Positions 1 through 11,927 of a stretch of DNA of 64,000 nucleotides are shown piece after piece; positions within the stretch are counted from its first letter, which is position 1, and each line of letters begins with the position of its first letter. Below the pieces are notes generated by a model. That model did no database searches. It was not told the origin of the DNA and saw nothing but the letters and a program-made list of their open reading frames with translations. The DNA comes from Citrus sinensis. Lineage: Eukaryota > Streptophyta > Magnoliopsida > Sapindales > Rutaceae. The stretch spans positions 38,155,001 through 38,219,000 of the forward strand of contig NC_068560.1 in NCBI RefSeq assembly GCF_022201045.2. Direction: 5' to 3'. The position numbers and the translations under genes are program-made.

Positions 1-135
1 TAAATTGAATTAGTATCACTATCACTATCTATTGTCAGTGCTAATAACGCAAGAAATTTAATATTAGCTGCTAGAATCATGATAACGAGAGAGTTTGCCA
101 GGGGACGAATAATTAACAATAATAGTACGTATGCA

Positions 136-2555
136 GAATTGTGAAGAGTGTTAGGGAGAATGAGGACGAAATAGGAGAGGGAGATATTGTCATCCCACAC
201 TTTGTAGCAGATTCGACCGAACGTGTAGACTGTAGATCAAAGAAGAGCAACCTATGTTCATCATTCCCCTTCGAGATCTCTTCTTGGAGGATGCCGAGAG
301 ATAGGACAAACAGGTTCAAAGACCTAAGTGGAGAGACCGGACACCATTTTCTGTCTCTTTGAAGTTTTTCCAGGGTACCCTGCTGTAGACGTTGCCCATC
401 TACTCAAAGTTGATTCTACTGTCCTCCAAATAGGGCACGCCTTCTAAGCTTTGATGTGTCAACAAGAAGCAGTCATTCAGTTTGTTCTGTATCACTTGCT
501 TTTTAATTTGGTTGAATTCGACAATTCCAACAACTCCTATTTCGATTTTTACAGGCTTGGAAAACAGCATATGTGGAGGCTGGATCAACCGCTATTATAG
601 TTGGCCTTATCTTGTACGGTACACATTAATTTGTTTGGTTGAGTAAGTGTTATGTGATATAATTGCTAACATATATATGCTCATAGTCATAGATATAGAT
701 AATACATTTTTGTTATAATATAGAGGTTGCAAAGGTTGCAAGACTGTGCGGTGGCACAAGGATTACAGATGTGGATGTGAATCAAGAGAAATTTGAAATT
801 GGTGAGTGAGATTCTAATGATATACAGTATTTGGCATTGGTTTGTCAGGGGATAATGGACACAACATCGTGAGATCAACCATTCCAAGCTTTTGATGTGT
901 GGGCACCAGTTCTATTTTTATAGGCCACCGGAAACCATGAATTCTGATTGATATTCATCCACCTCAAAAAAAAAAAAAAAAGAAAAAAAAAAAGCTCGGA
1001 GTAACAGAGTTTGTAAATTCTAAAAACAGTGGGGATAAATCGGTAGGTGACGTCTTGCCCTCTCAATCGATTATCATACTCTCTGGCTGTAATATTTTAA
1101 TTCTATAATGACTAAGGGCGTAGCCAGCATAGGACCAGGTGGGGCACATGCCCCACCTGGCTTTTAAAATTTTTTTTTTTATTGGTTTTCTGAAAAAAAA
1201 ATCTATATTTTATTTATTATTTATAAAAATACCTCAGGTGAATTGCGAAACTTTGAAAATGCCACATGTAATTTTAAAAAAATTTTATGTTGCCCCCAAC
1301 TTAAATGCCAAATTCTAAATAATTTGATTAGCTATTATAATTTCATAAAAAATAATAAAGACAAACAAGAGAACCATTTATCAAATGAAATCCATTAAAA
1401 AATCAATTAAAATAAGTGAAATCTAAACTTTACTCTTTTTTTTCCGTCTCTTCCATGGAATAAAGTGTGGTGGGTGGACTCCATAGCAGTCATCACCATG
1501 CGCGTGGATTTCTTCTCACTTTTCTTCTTACTTCAAGAGTTAAACATTCATTTTAATAAGGTAAACACTGAATTACTTTGTTGCTTAGCTTGTTTATGTC
1601 CAAAAGATTCATTTGCAGCTTTTAATAAAAAAAAGTTATTGCGCCTTACTCAACTTTATCCAAGAGATTTTTCTCCAGTTGATCTCATGGCACTAGATAT
1701 TCAACTTGATGTTTACATAATGGATATGCAATCTAGTGTTGAGTTTTCAGGATTAAATGGGATTAGCAATCTTCCACAAAAAATAGTTAAGACTAACAAG
1801 CACAAGATGTTTTCATTGGTCAATTTATCAGTCACATTATCATTACTTTTACCAATTGCCACCGCTACTGTTGAAAAAGTTTTTTCAACTATAAATTATG
1901 TGAAGAATCGACAACGCAATTAAATGAAAGATAAATGGTTGAATGAATGATAATCTGGCAGTATACATTGAAAAAGATTTATTTGATTGCATTGATAATG
2001 AAACTATTTTACAACATTTTCAACACATGAAATCCCATCAAAGAATTATCGATTAGAACAATTGTAATAAGTAAATTTATTATTAATTTATATTATAGTT
2101 GTGATTGTATTTACTGTTATCTAAATTTTCAAAATTTATTATCAATTTATATTATATTGCGATTCTATATGTTGTAATATAATTTTCAAAATTATACTAC
2201 ATTTTTAGTGTGCCCCCAGATCAATTAAATTCCTCGCTACGTACCTATGACTAACTACTAAGCTTTAATATTTACTCGGTCGTGTCTTTATGACCAATTT
2301 GAGCAGGTAATCATGGAGACGAGTAATGGGGTTGCTGATTGCTGCTCTGAATGCGTTGGTTTAGCATCCTTGATGCAAGAAGCATATGTGGATCGTTGCT
2401 CCAACGGCGTAAAGACACTTCTGGAGAAATATCGCTTATGTTGTTTCCCTCGGTCGACCAAGCTGGCGTGTTATCTTCTGCTTTCTCAGAGAATTCCCAA
2501 CAATCATCACCAGCATCCAAAGCTGCTGAATCTGCTTCTACACATGAATAGATAG
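136..2555 (+). pseudogene. Alcohol dehydrogenase-like pseudogene, interrupted by a hAT element
   Basis: Successive blocks match a plant zinc-dependent ADH-like protein in order. About 138-362 encodes the structural-zinc region (GEGDIVIPHFVADST, then VDCRSKKSNLC). 385-470 matches VDVAHLLKVDST only after a frame change. 551-617 gives AWKTAYVEAGSTAIIVGL. 724-800 gives the NAD-binding part (VARLCGGTRITDVDVNQEKFEIG). 993-1075 gives KLGVTEFVNSKNSGDKSV. 2313-2450 gives ADCCSECVGLASLMQEAY. Splice-like AGs precede several blocks, so this is a decayed genomic copy, not a processed one. The Rossmann glycine stretch is damaged, frames shift between blocks, and a hAT element sits between the fifth and sixth blocks. 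The N-terminal exons would lie before the window. Family assignment rests on recalled ADH sequences. Confidence 0.8.
1116..2246 (+). mobile_element. hAT DNA transposon remnant (non-autonomous, about 1.13 kb)
   Basis: The element is flanked by a perfect 8-bp target duplication, ATGACTAA, at 1108-1115 and 2247-2254, the length used by hAT transposases. Its ends are related inverted repeats (GGGCGTAGCCAG at the left; AGGTACGTAGCGAG is the complement of the right end). A frame at 1465-1923 ends in LLPIATATVEKVFSTINYVKNRQRN, the hAT C-terminal dimerisation motif, so this is an internally deleted copy of an autonomous element keeping only the transposase tail. A perfect 12-bp-arm hairpin (CCAGGTGGGGCA) lies just inside the left end at about 1135-1160. 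Confidence 0.85.
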
Positions 2556-2771
2556 GTATTCACACAAAAGGAACTTATGAACAGAAAAATCTATTGTACA
2601 CTTTCATTCTACAGTAGCGCAATTTCAAGAATATCCTTAGTAGAATGCTAAATCAAATTAAGCTAGTAGAAAGTAAAGCTTCAAACTAATTGACATAATT
2701 AATCAATTAATTACAAAGAGCCCCATTTGTTGTTTCATTTATCAAATGAATTTGAATCCATTGCCGGTCTC

Positions 2772-3395
2772 TTATATATAATTTTTAGTGAGAAAAATAA
2801 AAATAAAAAATAGAATTCGCAAACCAGAAGGTGAGCTGAAAAAATGACGGCGAAAAGCAGTAAACTGAGCAAAGACATTAGCAGCGTCAAGATAATCGCC
2901 AGCTTCAATCCAAACCGAAACCGCCGCGCTGCGAGCAAAACCCAAAACCTCTCGAGGCCGAAACAAATCGGAACGACGCCGTTCTTCCAAGCTCGACAAA
3001 ACATTTTTGCCGGACAACTTCAGGGCGTGATTCAGCAAGTCGTCGTTCGTGCACTTGCGGACGAGGGATTTGAAATTGGGCTCGAAAGAAACCACTTCCG
3101 ATTCGATGAAATATCGACAGTGAGGGCAGTTTTGAGAATTAATATTATTATTGTTGTTGTTGTTCGAGGAGAAGGAGACTAAGATGCCGAGAGAGTCTTG
3201 CCTGATAACAACACCCGGCCACCATTGCTGAGGATACACTATTCTTGACCACACTATCTCTCCCCTCTCAATTTTTGAATTTCGCTCCTCCTTCTCCATT
3301 TTAATAACAGCCATCAGCTTCCCTTTTACGATTCCATTCTCTTGCGCAGATTGATGTCCAGAGAAGTTTGGGGGGCCACTCACCAGTTTCATCAA
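2772..3395 (-). CDS. Small PWWP-domain-like protein
   Basis: Intronless 207-residue frame. Residues about 40-75 carry GEIVWSRIVYPQQWWPGVVI, a good match to the PWWP fold start, which typically binds methylated histone tails or DNA. The central part (SFEPNFKSLVRKC, then LLNHALKLSGKNVLSSL) and a later block (EVLGFARSAAVSVWIEA, then AANVFAQFTAFRR) resemble a family of plant proteins of similar size that I recall only as uncharacterised PWWP proteins. A run of Asn (AAT repeat, about 3141-3158) interrupts the PWWP region. The last 15 residues are hydrophobic (ILFFIFIFLTKNYI) and may be read-through of a truncated end. Two start Met codons are possible. Expression is not shown by sequence. Confidence 0.6.
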   Translation of the reverse strand: MMKLVSGPPNFSGHQSAQENGIVKGKLMAVIKMEKEERNSKIERGEIVWSRIVYPQQWWPGVVIRQDSLGILVSFSSNNNNNNNINSQNCPHCRYFIESEVVSFEPNFKSLVRKCTNDDLLNHALKLSGKNVLSSLEERRRSDLFRPREVLGFARSAAVSVWIEAGDYLDAANVFAQFTAFRRHFFSSPSGLRILFFIFIFLTKNYI

Positions 3396-4089
3396 TAAAA
3401 AGTTATTTTCTTATTATTGTTGATCACCATATTATTTCTATATATTTTGGTTATATCATCTTCATTGTACGTATGATGTGTCTCTTATATTTCCAAAATT
3501 TAATGTGAAAAAAATATTAATCGGCCAATATGTTTTTATTATGATGGTGGGATCGATTAGATTTATGAAGATTAATTATTTTTTTTTCAATCGTGCGGCA
3601 TTTTCCTACTAAGGTTTTAGATTTTTATTAGGTTTGGTATGCCAATGCCATTATGCATATGACTAGATTGAGATAGTCTAATATTTAGTATTGTCTCGTA
3701 TTTAGTGTATAGTTAGTAATATGGATGGACAAATTAATAAATTTATCAGCCTGCCTAATCATTAGTAATTGTATTAAGTCATGCATTAGCATACAAGATG
3801 CCTAATTTAATACAAGTGAGGTTTGCCGTTGGGCAGCTTCATATTATTTAATTTTCTTGTACAAGAAAGTAGAATAATCACCCATGCGGAAGCCCATGCG
3901 TGTTCTATGTATTATGGTAGCTAGCTTTATATTGTGACTCTACGCAGTCCTCAATTTATATTAATCATCCAGTGCTGCCAAAATATTAAATACAAATGAT
4001 GTTTGGCGTTCGGCAGCTTCATATTATTTAATTTTCTTATTCAAGAAAGTAGAACAGTCAGTCACCCATGTATGTATATATAAAATCTC
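3396..4089. other. Intergenic, no gene seen
   Basis: AT-rich DNA. A short phrase is repeated within it: TTTGGCGTTCGGCAGCTTCA with following text near 4002-4045 resembles 3822-3865, so there is a roughly 45-bp degenerate direct repeat about 180 bp apart. No coding signal. Confidence 0.6.
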
Positions 4090-7000
4090 CTATGAGACTG
4101 TAAACGCACTAGATGCACCCGTGAAGTAGTGATTTGTAGAATTAACTGCTTTCTTAGATGACCCAAAATGCCGTAGCCGATAAACTCCGGGGATAGCCTT
4201 CGTCGGCACTTCCCATTCAATGGTTGCTAAGCCATGGAAACTAGTATTCTCCAAACTCCACTTGAAATACAGGGAGAAATCGTCATCGTCATAAACCGGA
4301 ATCCATCGCTTCCCCTGAAGCATTTCAACCACAGCATATGTTCCTTCTGTTAACAGATCATACCTAGGGTTGGCACTCCAAAATGTGGCACTTGGTCTAT
4401 CGCCCTTGTTAAATGAACCGTCTTTTGGTTGATTGATATCTTCCTTTATGTCACCAAACATTTTGCCTGCCGGAGGCGAGTCTCCGGTTGGGTTTAGTGA
4501 AAGGCTGAGTTGCACGGATGAAAGATCCGGTGGCGAAGGACCCTTCGTGGTTTTTTCTCCTTTTGCCATTGCTTGTGCTAATTTTTTGAATTCTTGAATG
4601 TATGCTGGCAATGTGTGGGGTCCGTAAAGCGTTGACGCAGCCTGCAGCACATATCATTTTGGCATCGATCGATGTGATTAGAATAGAATTTCTTCCGTCA
4701 AATCCTAAAAGATTTTTCTTATTTAATTTATTTTAATTTGGAATAAGTACCTCATATCGTTGATGTGCGTATTCTTCGAATGTTGCAATGTATTGTGAAT
4801 AAGCGTTTGTAAGTCCTGCTATTACGATGTGGGTGTCATTATCAAATTCCCCATTTCCATTATTTATTAGAGTGTCCTTAACTGCTTCCCGTAATCTTCG
4901 ACCCGCCATTGTTGTAAACTCTGCACTTTCAAATAGTTAAATCTTGCCCCACAACAGAATATTAATCACAGTTTCTTTGAAGCTAAACTATACTTGTTAT
5001 TAAAAGAAAAAGTTTAACCCATTTACTAAAAGCAAAGCTATACATACACCATTTTGATAAATAGAGAAGGAATTTGCGTATAACTGAGCTAACCTCCCGG
5101 TACAGAAAGTATGATAAGCTTTCCCAACCTCAGAATTTGAATTGGGAGAACCGCTGGCTGCATTGATATCAGAAATATGATTATCAGAAAATGTTCTTTT
5201 AAGCTGCCAAATTGCTGTCTAATAACTTTATTTTCTTTTGGCTCGGAGTTTCCAAGATTAGCAAATTCATGCACAAGAAAAATTCAGCACGTTACCGCCC
5301 ATGCATAAGGTTCAAACATTTCGCCGGAGGATAGCAGAACAGCCTTTGGCTTTTGACATTCCTCCTGATACTGGCTTGGCTTTTTCAATACGTCCCTCAA
5401 CTGTTTCCACAGCTTATTGATCTAAAAACATTAAATAACGAGACAAAAAAATCACGGGTTTAAATACCTTGTTCATTTAACCAAAAAGAAAAAGATCTAT
5501 TGACAATCAAATGCCTGAATCGGTGAGCCCTGACCTCTGTATCACCTTGTTGAAAACCAAACACACCAGGTCCATCTGTAGTTCCGGCGGCGAACCCTGG
5601 GCCTAGGGCTGCAGGGCAAGTCTTGACTGTGTTGTTTCCTGTTCCATCCAATCCAACCTCAATATTTGTGAAGTTTATGTAGACATGACGATAATCAATC
5701 TTTCCGCTCAATTGATCGGTTGCAGAATTGAATAAATCAACAGCCTTTTGGAATTGCCTTTCTCCTATTATCTTTGTGCTTAATATTTCGTCTGGATACC
5801 TGTTAAAATAGTTACAGATTAGTTTAACATGTTGAGCAAAAAATTCATTAGTTTCTTTGAATGAATTGATATATTAGTACCCAGGTCCACGGCCTATGCA
5901 GAGCTGGTCATCGCCATGACATGATGAGTGATTGAAGTCACAAGGCTTTCCACTATCAATGCAAAATGCTCCTAGCACATTTGGGGTCACATCTCCAACA
6001 TTTGATTGGCAAAACGCTCCCACAAATAGCGATCCATCGTTCTTCCTCACTTTGAATCCTTGGCTTGTTGTTTTTCCACATTGCTGTCCTCCAGTGGCCT
6101 TGATTGTTTTCGATTTCTCCATCAATTTGCCAATATCTATTTCAAATGAATACTGCACATGAGTTAAATCTCGCAGTGATCATGGAATCCTAATTTGAAC
6201 AAAAATGAAATCAAGATTTTTCTTGCAACATGGACATCTATTCATCTAGTTGGAAGCTGCCGTTTCAGCTACAAATTTTGAATGCCCAAGGTGTTTGATA
6301 TGTATTGTTAACAATAACCGAATGGGTTAAAAGTTACAGCACCCTATCCCGACCCGAACGGCTCTTCTGTGTTAAAACAACTTACCCGATGAGGTAGAAA
6401 ACTTACTGGTTGTTATGGAGGAAGATTCGTTTTTGGAACTGAACCAGTCTTCAAAGAACCTGGCAGCAGCGCCCTTGTTGTCTCCGCTGATGAGCAAATT
6501 GTCTCTGGACATAGAGGTGCCGTGTGTAGCATACCAATTGAAGGCTCCTATGCTCTTCCCGCTTGCTGCATCAACAAATTTCAGAAGGGTCATTTCTTTG
6601 TCAACGTTTTCTGGGTATCGAGCCCTCTCCTCCGCTGGATTAAGCAGATATGCACTTGGACTCCTGTTTATTCCAGCATTTTCTACGTCCCCTGAAGCAT
6701 AAACAAGACAAATGACATGGAAATCATTTTGTTAATTTGCTTAAGGATATCGATTCAATGCATGCGCAAACACCTTCAAAACTGAACACTGACCTTTTCT
6801 AATGAAAATTGAACCAGGCTTTAAATTGTTGTGAGCCTGAACAATGCTCTGGACAATTGCGGAAACAATGGCATCAAACGATTGTTGGACAAATCCTAGA
6901 GACGTGATAGAGTAAATCAAGTACTGCAAGTAACCCCCAGGTCCGGCATGAGTATGGATTCCACTGATTGCTATGTTCTCTTCAGTATACAAATTTCCAA

Positions 7001-7419
7001 ACCTTCGAAACGAGTAGCATTATATGAGATCACCAATTAAGCAAATTCTGACATCTTAAGGTGCTTTTTAAGTTTCGCTTGGCTTATTTACTGTACCTTG
7101 TTTTAAGTTTCTCTAGCAATTTAATAGTAACAAGTTGTGAAGCCATGCCGGCATCAAGATTCACAAAAGCAAATCTTGTTCCGTTGGAACTCTCGGCCAC
7201 AATGAAAGTTCTAGCTCTAAGACGGAAATGAATCCCTGCAGTATTTTGGAAAAGATTGGCATAACCCATCATGTTTGTTCCAGCAGCGGGACCTGTCATG
7301 TCATAGCTCCCTACTCCGACCAAATACTGACCATCTGCACTTCTTATTAGAGCAAAACCAAAAACGATAGCAATAATAAGTGACAGAAAATACAAGTGTT
7401 GGTTTATTTTGCTACCCAT
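4090..7419 (-). CDS. Neutral ceramidase (Ser-to-Thr at the nucleophile position)
   Basis: Hydrolyses the amide bond of ceramide to sphingosine and fatty acid, typically in the secretory pathway. Nine exons can be read: 7097-7419, 6794-7002, about 6380-6691, about 5879-6165, about 5540-5799, about 5297-5423, about 5095-5160, about 4752-4919 and 4090 to about 4641. All but the exon 3/4 junction join in frame at GT-AG sites. The first exon encodes a hydrophobic signal peptide (residues about 8-27), then YLVGVGSYDMTGPAAGTNMMGYA. Other family blocks are ISGIHTHAGPGGYLQY (metal-binding His), NWYATHGTSM, CPAALGPGFAAGTTDGPG, LPIQILRLGKLIILSVPG, ASTLYGPHTLPAYIQEF and the C-terminal Ig-like domain. The conserved GDVSPN nucleophile motif reads GDVTPN here (Thr codon 5985-5987). 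The exon 3/4 junction is ambiguous, and the insert between the two is shorter and unlike usual plant ceramidases. Confidence 0.85.
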
Positions 7420-9353
7420 AATTTCTTTGTGGGACCTGGATTGTAAAATCCGGTAGTCATGAAGTTGTTGTATATAAAGATACGGAGTATGGAATTTCTT
7501 GGACTTGTTGACACAAAACGTTTCTTAGTATGTCGTGATTAGATTCTTCGTCTTATTGTCAACGCCTAACTTGAAAAATAGATTGTTCGCTTACTTTGTC
7601 TAAGATGTCCCGAGGTTGAGTTGGCACCAAAGAATCTCTTCTTGGGTTGCTCCGCACGCGGAGAGTGACGAGGCCCGTTCTTGTCTATCATCGGGTATTT
7701 ATTATTCTGTTTACATGCTTTATCTGAATCATATAATATGATCATAGTGCTTTACATTCAATTCAATGTTTTATTGCTAATGTACAAAATTGATGGGTTT
7801 CGCAATTAAGTAATATGCTATTGGATCATCTCAATAGCGAATTAATGGACATGGGACTAGTCCAGATTCCAATTTGTACTCCTTAATGGGTCTCGTTATC
7901 TAGTGCCAACATACTATTACTTCTGCTCAGCATGCATCAAAAAACTAATAAATTCTGTCGTGTATTTATTTGGGTTGAAATCTGCCAAATAATTACAGCC
8001 GGTTCCTTCTAAAAAAAAAAAAAAGAAAGCTGGTTGCTATATATATTAAGTGAATAAATATTGTCATCATCTACCCGTTGATTGTATCACCTTCTTCCTA
8101 CAATTATAGACTTTCTGAACGCAATGACTTAGAACCACCCAACTCGCGTTAATCATTTAGTCATGGACAATTACATGGGTTTAATTTAAAACCGATTGGG
8201 CGATAATTTGTTACCTAATGTCAGAAATAGCAAAACGACAAGGAATTAGACCTCAAAAAAGAAAAAGAAAAATCATATATCGTCCGCACAAAACTTAAGA
8301 AAGAAGTTTTTGGGGACAGCTCACGATTTGGACTTATAACTTCTGTTCTTCTCATTTAAATATGCAGATGAAATGATAGATGAATCGTCTTTTCAAAATT
8401 GGAGCCTGATTCAAATTATTCCACTTATAACGAAGACGCTAGAGATCTAAAGAGTTACACGTCCAGAGTCTGCATGGACCCGCTATTACACCTGGCCATA
8501 TTCATCGTTCATCAGTCGAGTGGCCTTTCAATTAAGATTCTCAAAAATTTAAGGCCGTCTATTTATTTTCACTTCATAACTGTGTCACTCATTTAATAAA
8601 ATTTAATATTTTCTCTCTATAATTTTTAACATAATTTTACAAAATCAATAGTTTTACATGCTTAATTTTTTAATCAATTTTATTTTTAAATATAAATAAA
8701 TGATATTTAAGATAAGAAAATATAAGACAAATCTATTGATTAAGATATATAAACAATATAAGATAATTAATTATGTCAAAAATAAATAATCATATTTGAA
8801 ATTCAAAACTTAATTCTAGTACAGTGATTAATAAGATTAACATGAACCAACTTATCCAGTAATTGTATAAATTTAATCATCAAAACTCAGATCTATGAAT
8901 CGTGTCAGATTTTGCAACGTCAGACTGATGAGTATTCTGGGCTCTTCCCAGGGTCCACGTCTACAAAGGTCCACAATTTACGTGCATGATGTCGACTTAT
9001 CCGCAATCAGTGTTTTTCATAACTTTAATAATTCATTAACAAAAGAAAGCACCGGGCGGGGGGGGGGCTTTATAGCAATCAAAGCATCATTACAATTTAC
9101 AAGCACGCAGGTGGTACCCAGCGTTCACACCAAAGTTTACCAAAACTCATACAGCAATGAAACTATTTCACGTTATTCATCCAAGTACATAAACAGCACT
9201 TATAAATTAAGCATAAAATCAAATGGTAATAAAGGCAAATTTAAAAAAAAAAAAAAAGCATTACAAAGGAGAAAGAACTGAACAAACCACACAAACAGGA
9301 GACCGGCAAAAACAGTAATTGTATCAAACACATTACAAATTTAATCTTCTTAA
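7420..9353. other. Intergenic between ceramidase promoter and dehydrin 3' end
   Basis: Upstream DNA of the ceramidase gene, then AT-rich spacer. There are poly-A tracts at about 8009-8024 and 9243-9257 and a G run at about 9056-9068. Short frames at 8399-8596 and 8895-9281 have no recognisable family and are not called. About 9250-9353 is probably the dehydrin 3' UTR. Confidence 0.5.
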
Positions 9354-10183
9354 TTAATGGGCAGCAGTTTCTTTGTCCTTATCCTTTTCGTCCTCAGACT
9401 TTGGGTGGTAGCCAGGGAGCTTCTCCTTGAGTTTCTCCAATATGCCCTTCTTCTCCTTGGCCTCTGCCTCAGGAGCCTCGACTGATGTGGGGTGCTCAGC
9501 AGCAGGAGGAGAAGGGACCTGATGATCTTCAGGTTTCTTTTGCTGTCCTGGTAGTTTCTCCTTGATCTTGTTGAGAAATCCTTTCTTTTCTTCAGGATGG
9601 GCTTCTTCCTGGTGGTGGGGAGCATGGACATCATCAAGTTTCTCGACAGGGACTGTCGTGTCCTCTTCTTTCTCACCTGATATTTTCTCCTTGAGCTTCT
9701 CCTTCAGTCCCTTCTTTTCCTTCTTCTTCTTCTTCTTTTCCTCATCATCGCCCTCCTCCTCATCGCTTGACTGCACACACACACACACACCAAAAAAACA
9801 ATTTAAAATACGATGCTTAGGATCATTCGTTCAGATTGTTTTTATTTTTTTATCATAAATTAAGATGATTAACAAATGAAGAAACAGAAACTTACAGAGC
9901 TAGAGCTGCTGGTGGATCGGTGAAGTTTGTCTAAGAAACCGGGCTTCTTCTCTTCCTCTTTCTCCTCCTTCCTGTGTTCCTCTACCTTTGGCTGAGGCTC
10001 AGAGACATGAACTTTCTCAAACTCGGTGGCGATCACCCCCTGATCGTGATGTTGAGGTTTCTCCTCTTCTTTCTTCCCCAAGAAATCAAGCATCCCGCGA
10101 TCCTTGGTCTCCACTGCACCTTCCGTCCCAACACTCGGCTCGTACTCATGGCTCTTCTGCTGCTTCTTGATCTCTTCAGCCAT
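9354..10183 (-). CDS. Acidic dehydrin, F-S-K3 type (COR47/ERD10-like)
   Basis: A hydrophilic, intrinsically disordered LEA group 2 protein that protects membranes and proteins during cold and drought. Two exons, 9896-10183 and 9770-9354, joined in frame at GT-AG; 234 residues from MAEEIKK. A Met three codons upstream (10192) is an alternative start. Motifs in order: an F-segment-like stretch (DRGMLDFLGK, about 28-37), the Ser run followed by acids (LHRSTSSSSSSSDEEE, about 87-102, split by the intron), and three Lys-rich K-segments at about 114-128 (KKGLKEKLKEKISG), 157-171 (KKGFLNKIKEKLPG) and 202-216 (KKGILEKLKEKLPG). Intron position inside the S-segment is the classical dehydrin arrangement. 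The intron carries a CA/TG microsatellite next to the acceptor. Upstream ABRE and DRE motifs fit abscisic-acid and cold control. Confidence 0.95.
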
Positions 10184-10326
10184 ACTTGTCAATTATCACT
10201 CACAAACAACAATTTTTAACAACAGATCAACGGACAAGAACACAGAGATATGTGGTATGTGCAATAAAGTAAGTTTTCGAGCTTCTTTAAGGAATTTTTG
10301 CTTACTTAAGACACAGAGTACGTGTG

Positions 10327-10334
10327 CTTTTATA
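10327..10334 (-). promoter_or_regulatory. TATA box of the dehydrin gene
   Basis: Minus-strand TATAAAAG, about 145 bp upstream of the dehydrin start codon. Position and sequence fit a plant TATA box; transcription start is not known. Confidence 0.6.
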
Positions 10335-10414
10335 GTGTCACACCACGCGGATCTGACGCGATTAAGAGAATATAAAAGCCCATTTGGATTAGCCAATCAC
10401 AACTAGCTCCAGTG

Positions 10415-10424
10415 ACCGACGTGT
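10415..10424 (+). promoter_or_regulatory. Overlapping DRE/CRT and ABRE core
   Basis: ACCGACGTGT: the DRE/CRT core ACCGAC (10415-10420) overlaps an ACGTGT ABRE-type core (10419-10424). CBF/DREB and bZIP factors would compete or cooperate here. It lies about 235 bp upstream of the dehydrin ATG. Confidence 0.6.
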
Positions 10425-10663
10425 ACCTTAAGACAAAGCAGAAAACAAACAATCCACTCTCTCGAATAACTTAAAAACCATTACTCGCTTTGTTTTATTG
10501 ACAGCTGTCTATCGCTGAACGTGTCGAATCCTTAAGGCGAGTGGAGCGGCTTGAAAAGAGGAGAACGGCGATTTAACGGACAAAAGAAGAAAGTAGAAAA
10601 ATGGAGAGGGAGACACGCTGTACCGTAATGGTGGTGCTGGGATACGACCGAAAGAAGAGGTGC

Positions 10664-10787
10664 CACGTGTAAGAAGAACGTGAATGGTTGTCCTCGGTGG
10701 GACCCGAAAGTGTCGGTCTTTGAGAGGATAAATTAGCGAAAGGTCGGTGTGGAGGCCCAGCTAATACTTTCAGGTGGGGGCCACGTG
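10664..10787. promoter_or_regulatory. Distal dehydrin promoter: two G-box/ABREs and two DREs
   Basis: CACGTG occurs at 10664-10669 (GCCACGTGTAA) and 10782-10787 (GGCCACGTGGCA). GTCGGT, the complement of ACCGAC, occurs at 10712-10717 and 10743-10748. This gives a compact cluster of abscisic-acid and cold motifs 480-600 bp upstream of the dehydrin. Confidence 0.55.
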
Positions 10788-10799
10788 GCAGTTGCGTCT

Positions 10800-11927
10800 A
10801 TGTGAAGAAGTGTAGGAGTTTCGAGATTTGCGCGACTGCTTACTGGTTGGTGTTCTACTTTCCTGGGCAAATTCATTTTATAACTGGGCTGAGTTAAGTT
10901 GATGCTTTCAAACGTTGCACCTTACCAAGGAGCGTTTGCTTTGGGGTTGCTTGCGGACATTTGGCCGGTTAAGATGTCGCTAATTCCTTTCTAAAGTAGA
11001 AAAAATTATTTTCACAATAGTACCATTTTGTGTGGCCTTTTGTGCCCGTATTTGAACGCTAGCACGTGACTGGTTCTAATTGTCTGCTACTGTGAAACTA
11101 GGTAAATCATTCATTTTATATTGGGGAATAAACTTAATCATCTAGTAGATAGCGAATGTCATTAGTAGCCAATTCGTAATGAGCTACGTAAAGGCAGGCG
11201 GGTGTGAGTTTCTCATTTATTTTTCTTTAGTGTATGGGGTAACTGTCAGAGCCAGAGGGAGCTTTATTCATATTCGACAAAAGTATTCTGACACTGTTGA
11301 AGAGTCGTTCCCTACTTCCCTTACTCCCCCACTGAAGGAGGGCCACGGAATTACACCGCCCACATCCCAAGTTCTGACGAACTACTCTTGAGACATGGGG
11401 AAGTTGGGGTTAGACTAGTTATGTCTAAAGCCCATTTTGTGCCTAGTTTAGTATCATGGTTTTCGGAGTTGGGTTTGCATTCGTTTTCAAGTCTGTTTGT
11501 ACTTGCGTTGGCGGAGACATTTTAGGGGGGAGAAGAGTTTCTGTTATGCATGCAATTCAAGGGGGGGTTTTGAACGAATAAAGTTAAGAGGATACAAAGG
11601 AATTTTGAAAGTGGAAACCTCACTTGAGGAGATTATTAGGATGGTCAAATTGAAAGCAGCTTCATTTCATGACTTACAGTTACAACAATGATGTAGTTAA
11701 TTAAAAAGACAAATACTTGCAATGAAATCAAATCACGTTCAAAATTCAAATCCAATATCTCTAGTCCTGTGAATCTGCAAGTATCCACAAAATTGAATTT
11801 TGGCTTTCTCCATCTTAAATTTAATGAATCAAGAGAGGAAAAAATGTGGGAAGCTAGAGAGTCAACTACTTCTACCTATTTCTCAAAGCAAATGAAAAAT
11901 CTTATCTTTTCCGTGCCCAGAGTCTTT
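10800..11927. other. Intergenic between dehydrin promoter and LDL1 3' end
   Basis: No recognisable gene. Short frames at 11179-11391 and 11497-11691 lack any family motif. The last part, to about 11700, may be the LDL1 3' UTR. Confidence 0.5.

Noticed and set aside
2735-3004. 89-residue minus-strand frame over the PWWP-like gene
   Set aside because: Overlaps the better supported 207-residue frame in another phase and has no motif.
9562-10219. Plus-strand open frames opposite the dehydrin
   Set aside because: These are complement shadows of the repetitive Lys/Glu-rich dehydrin coding sequence.
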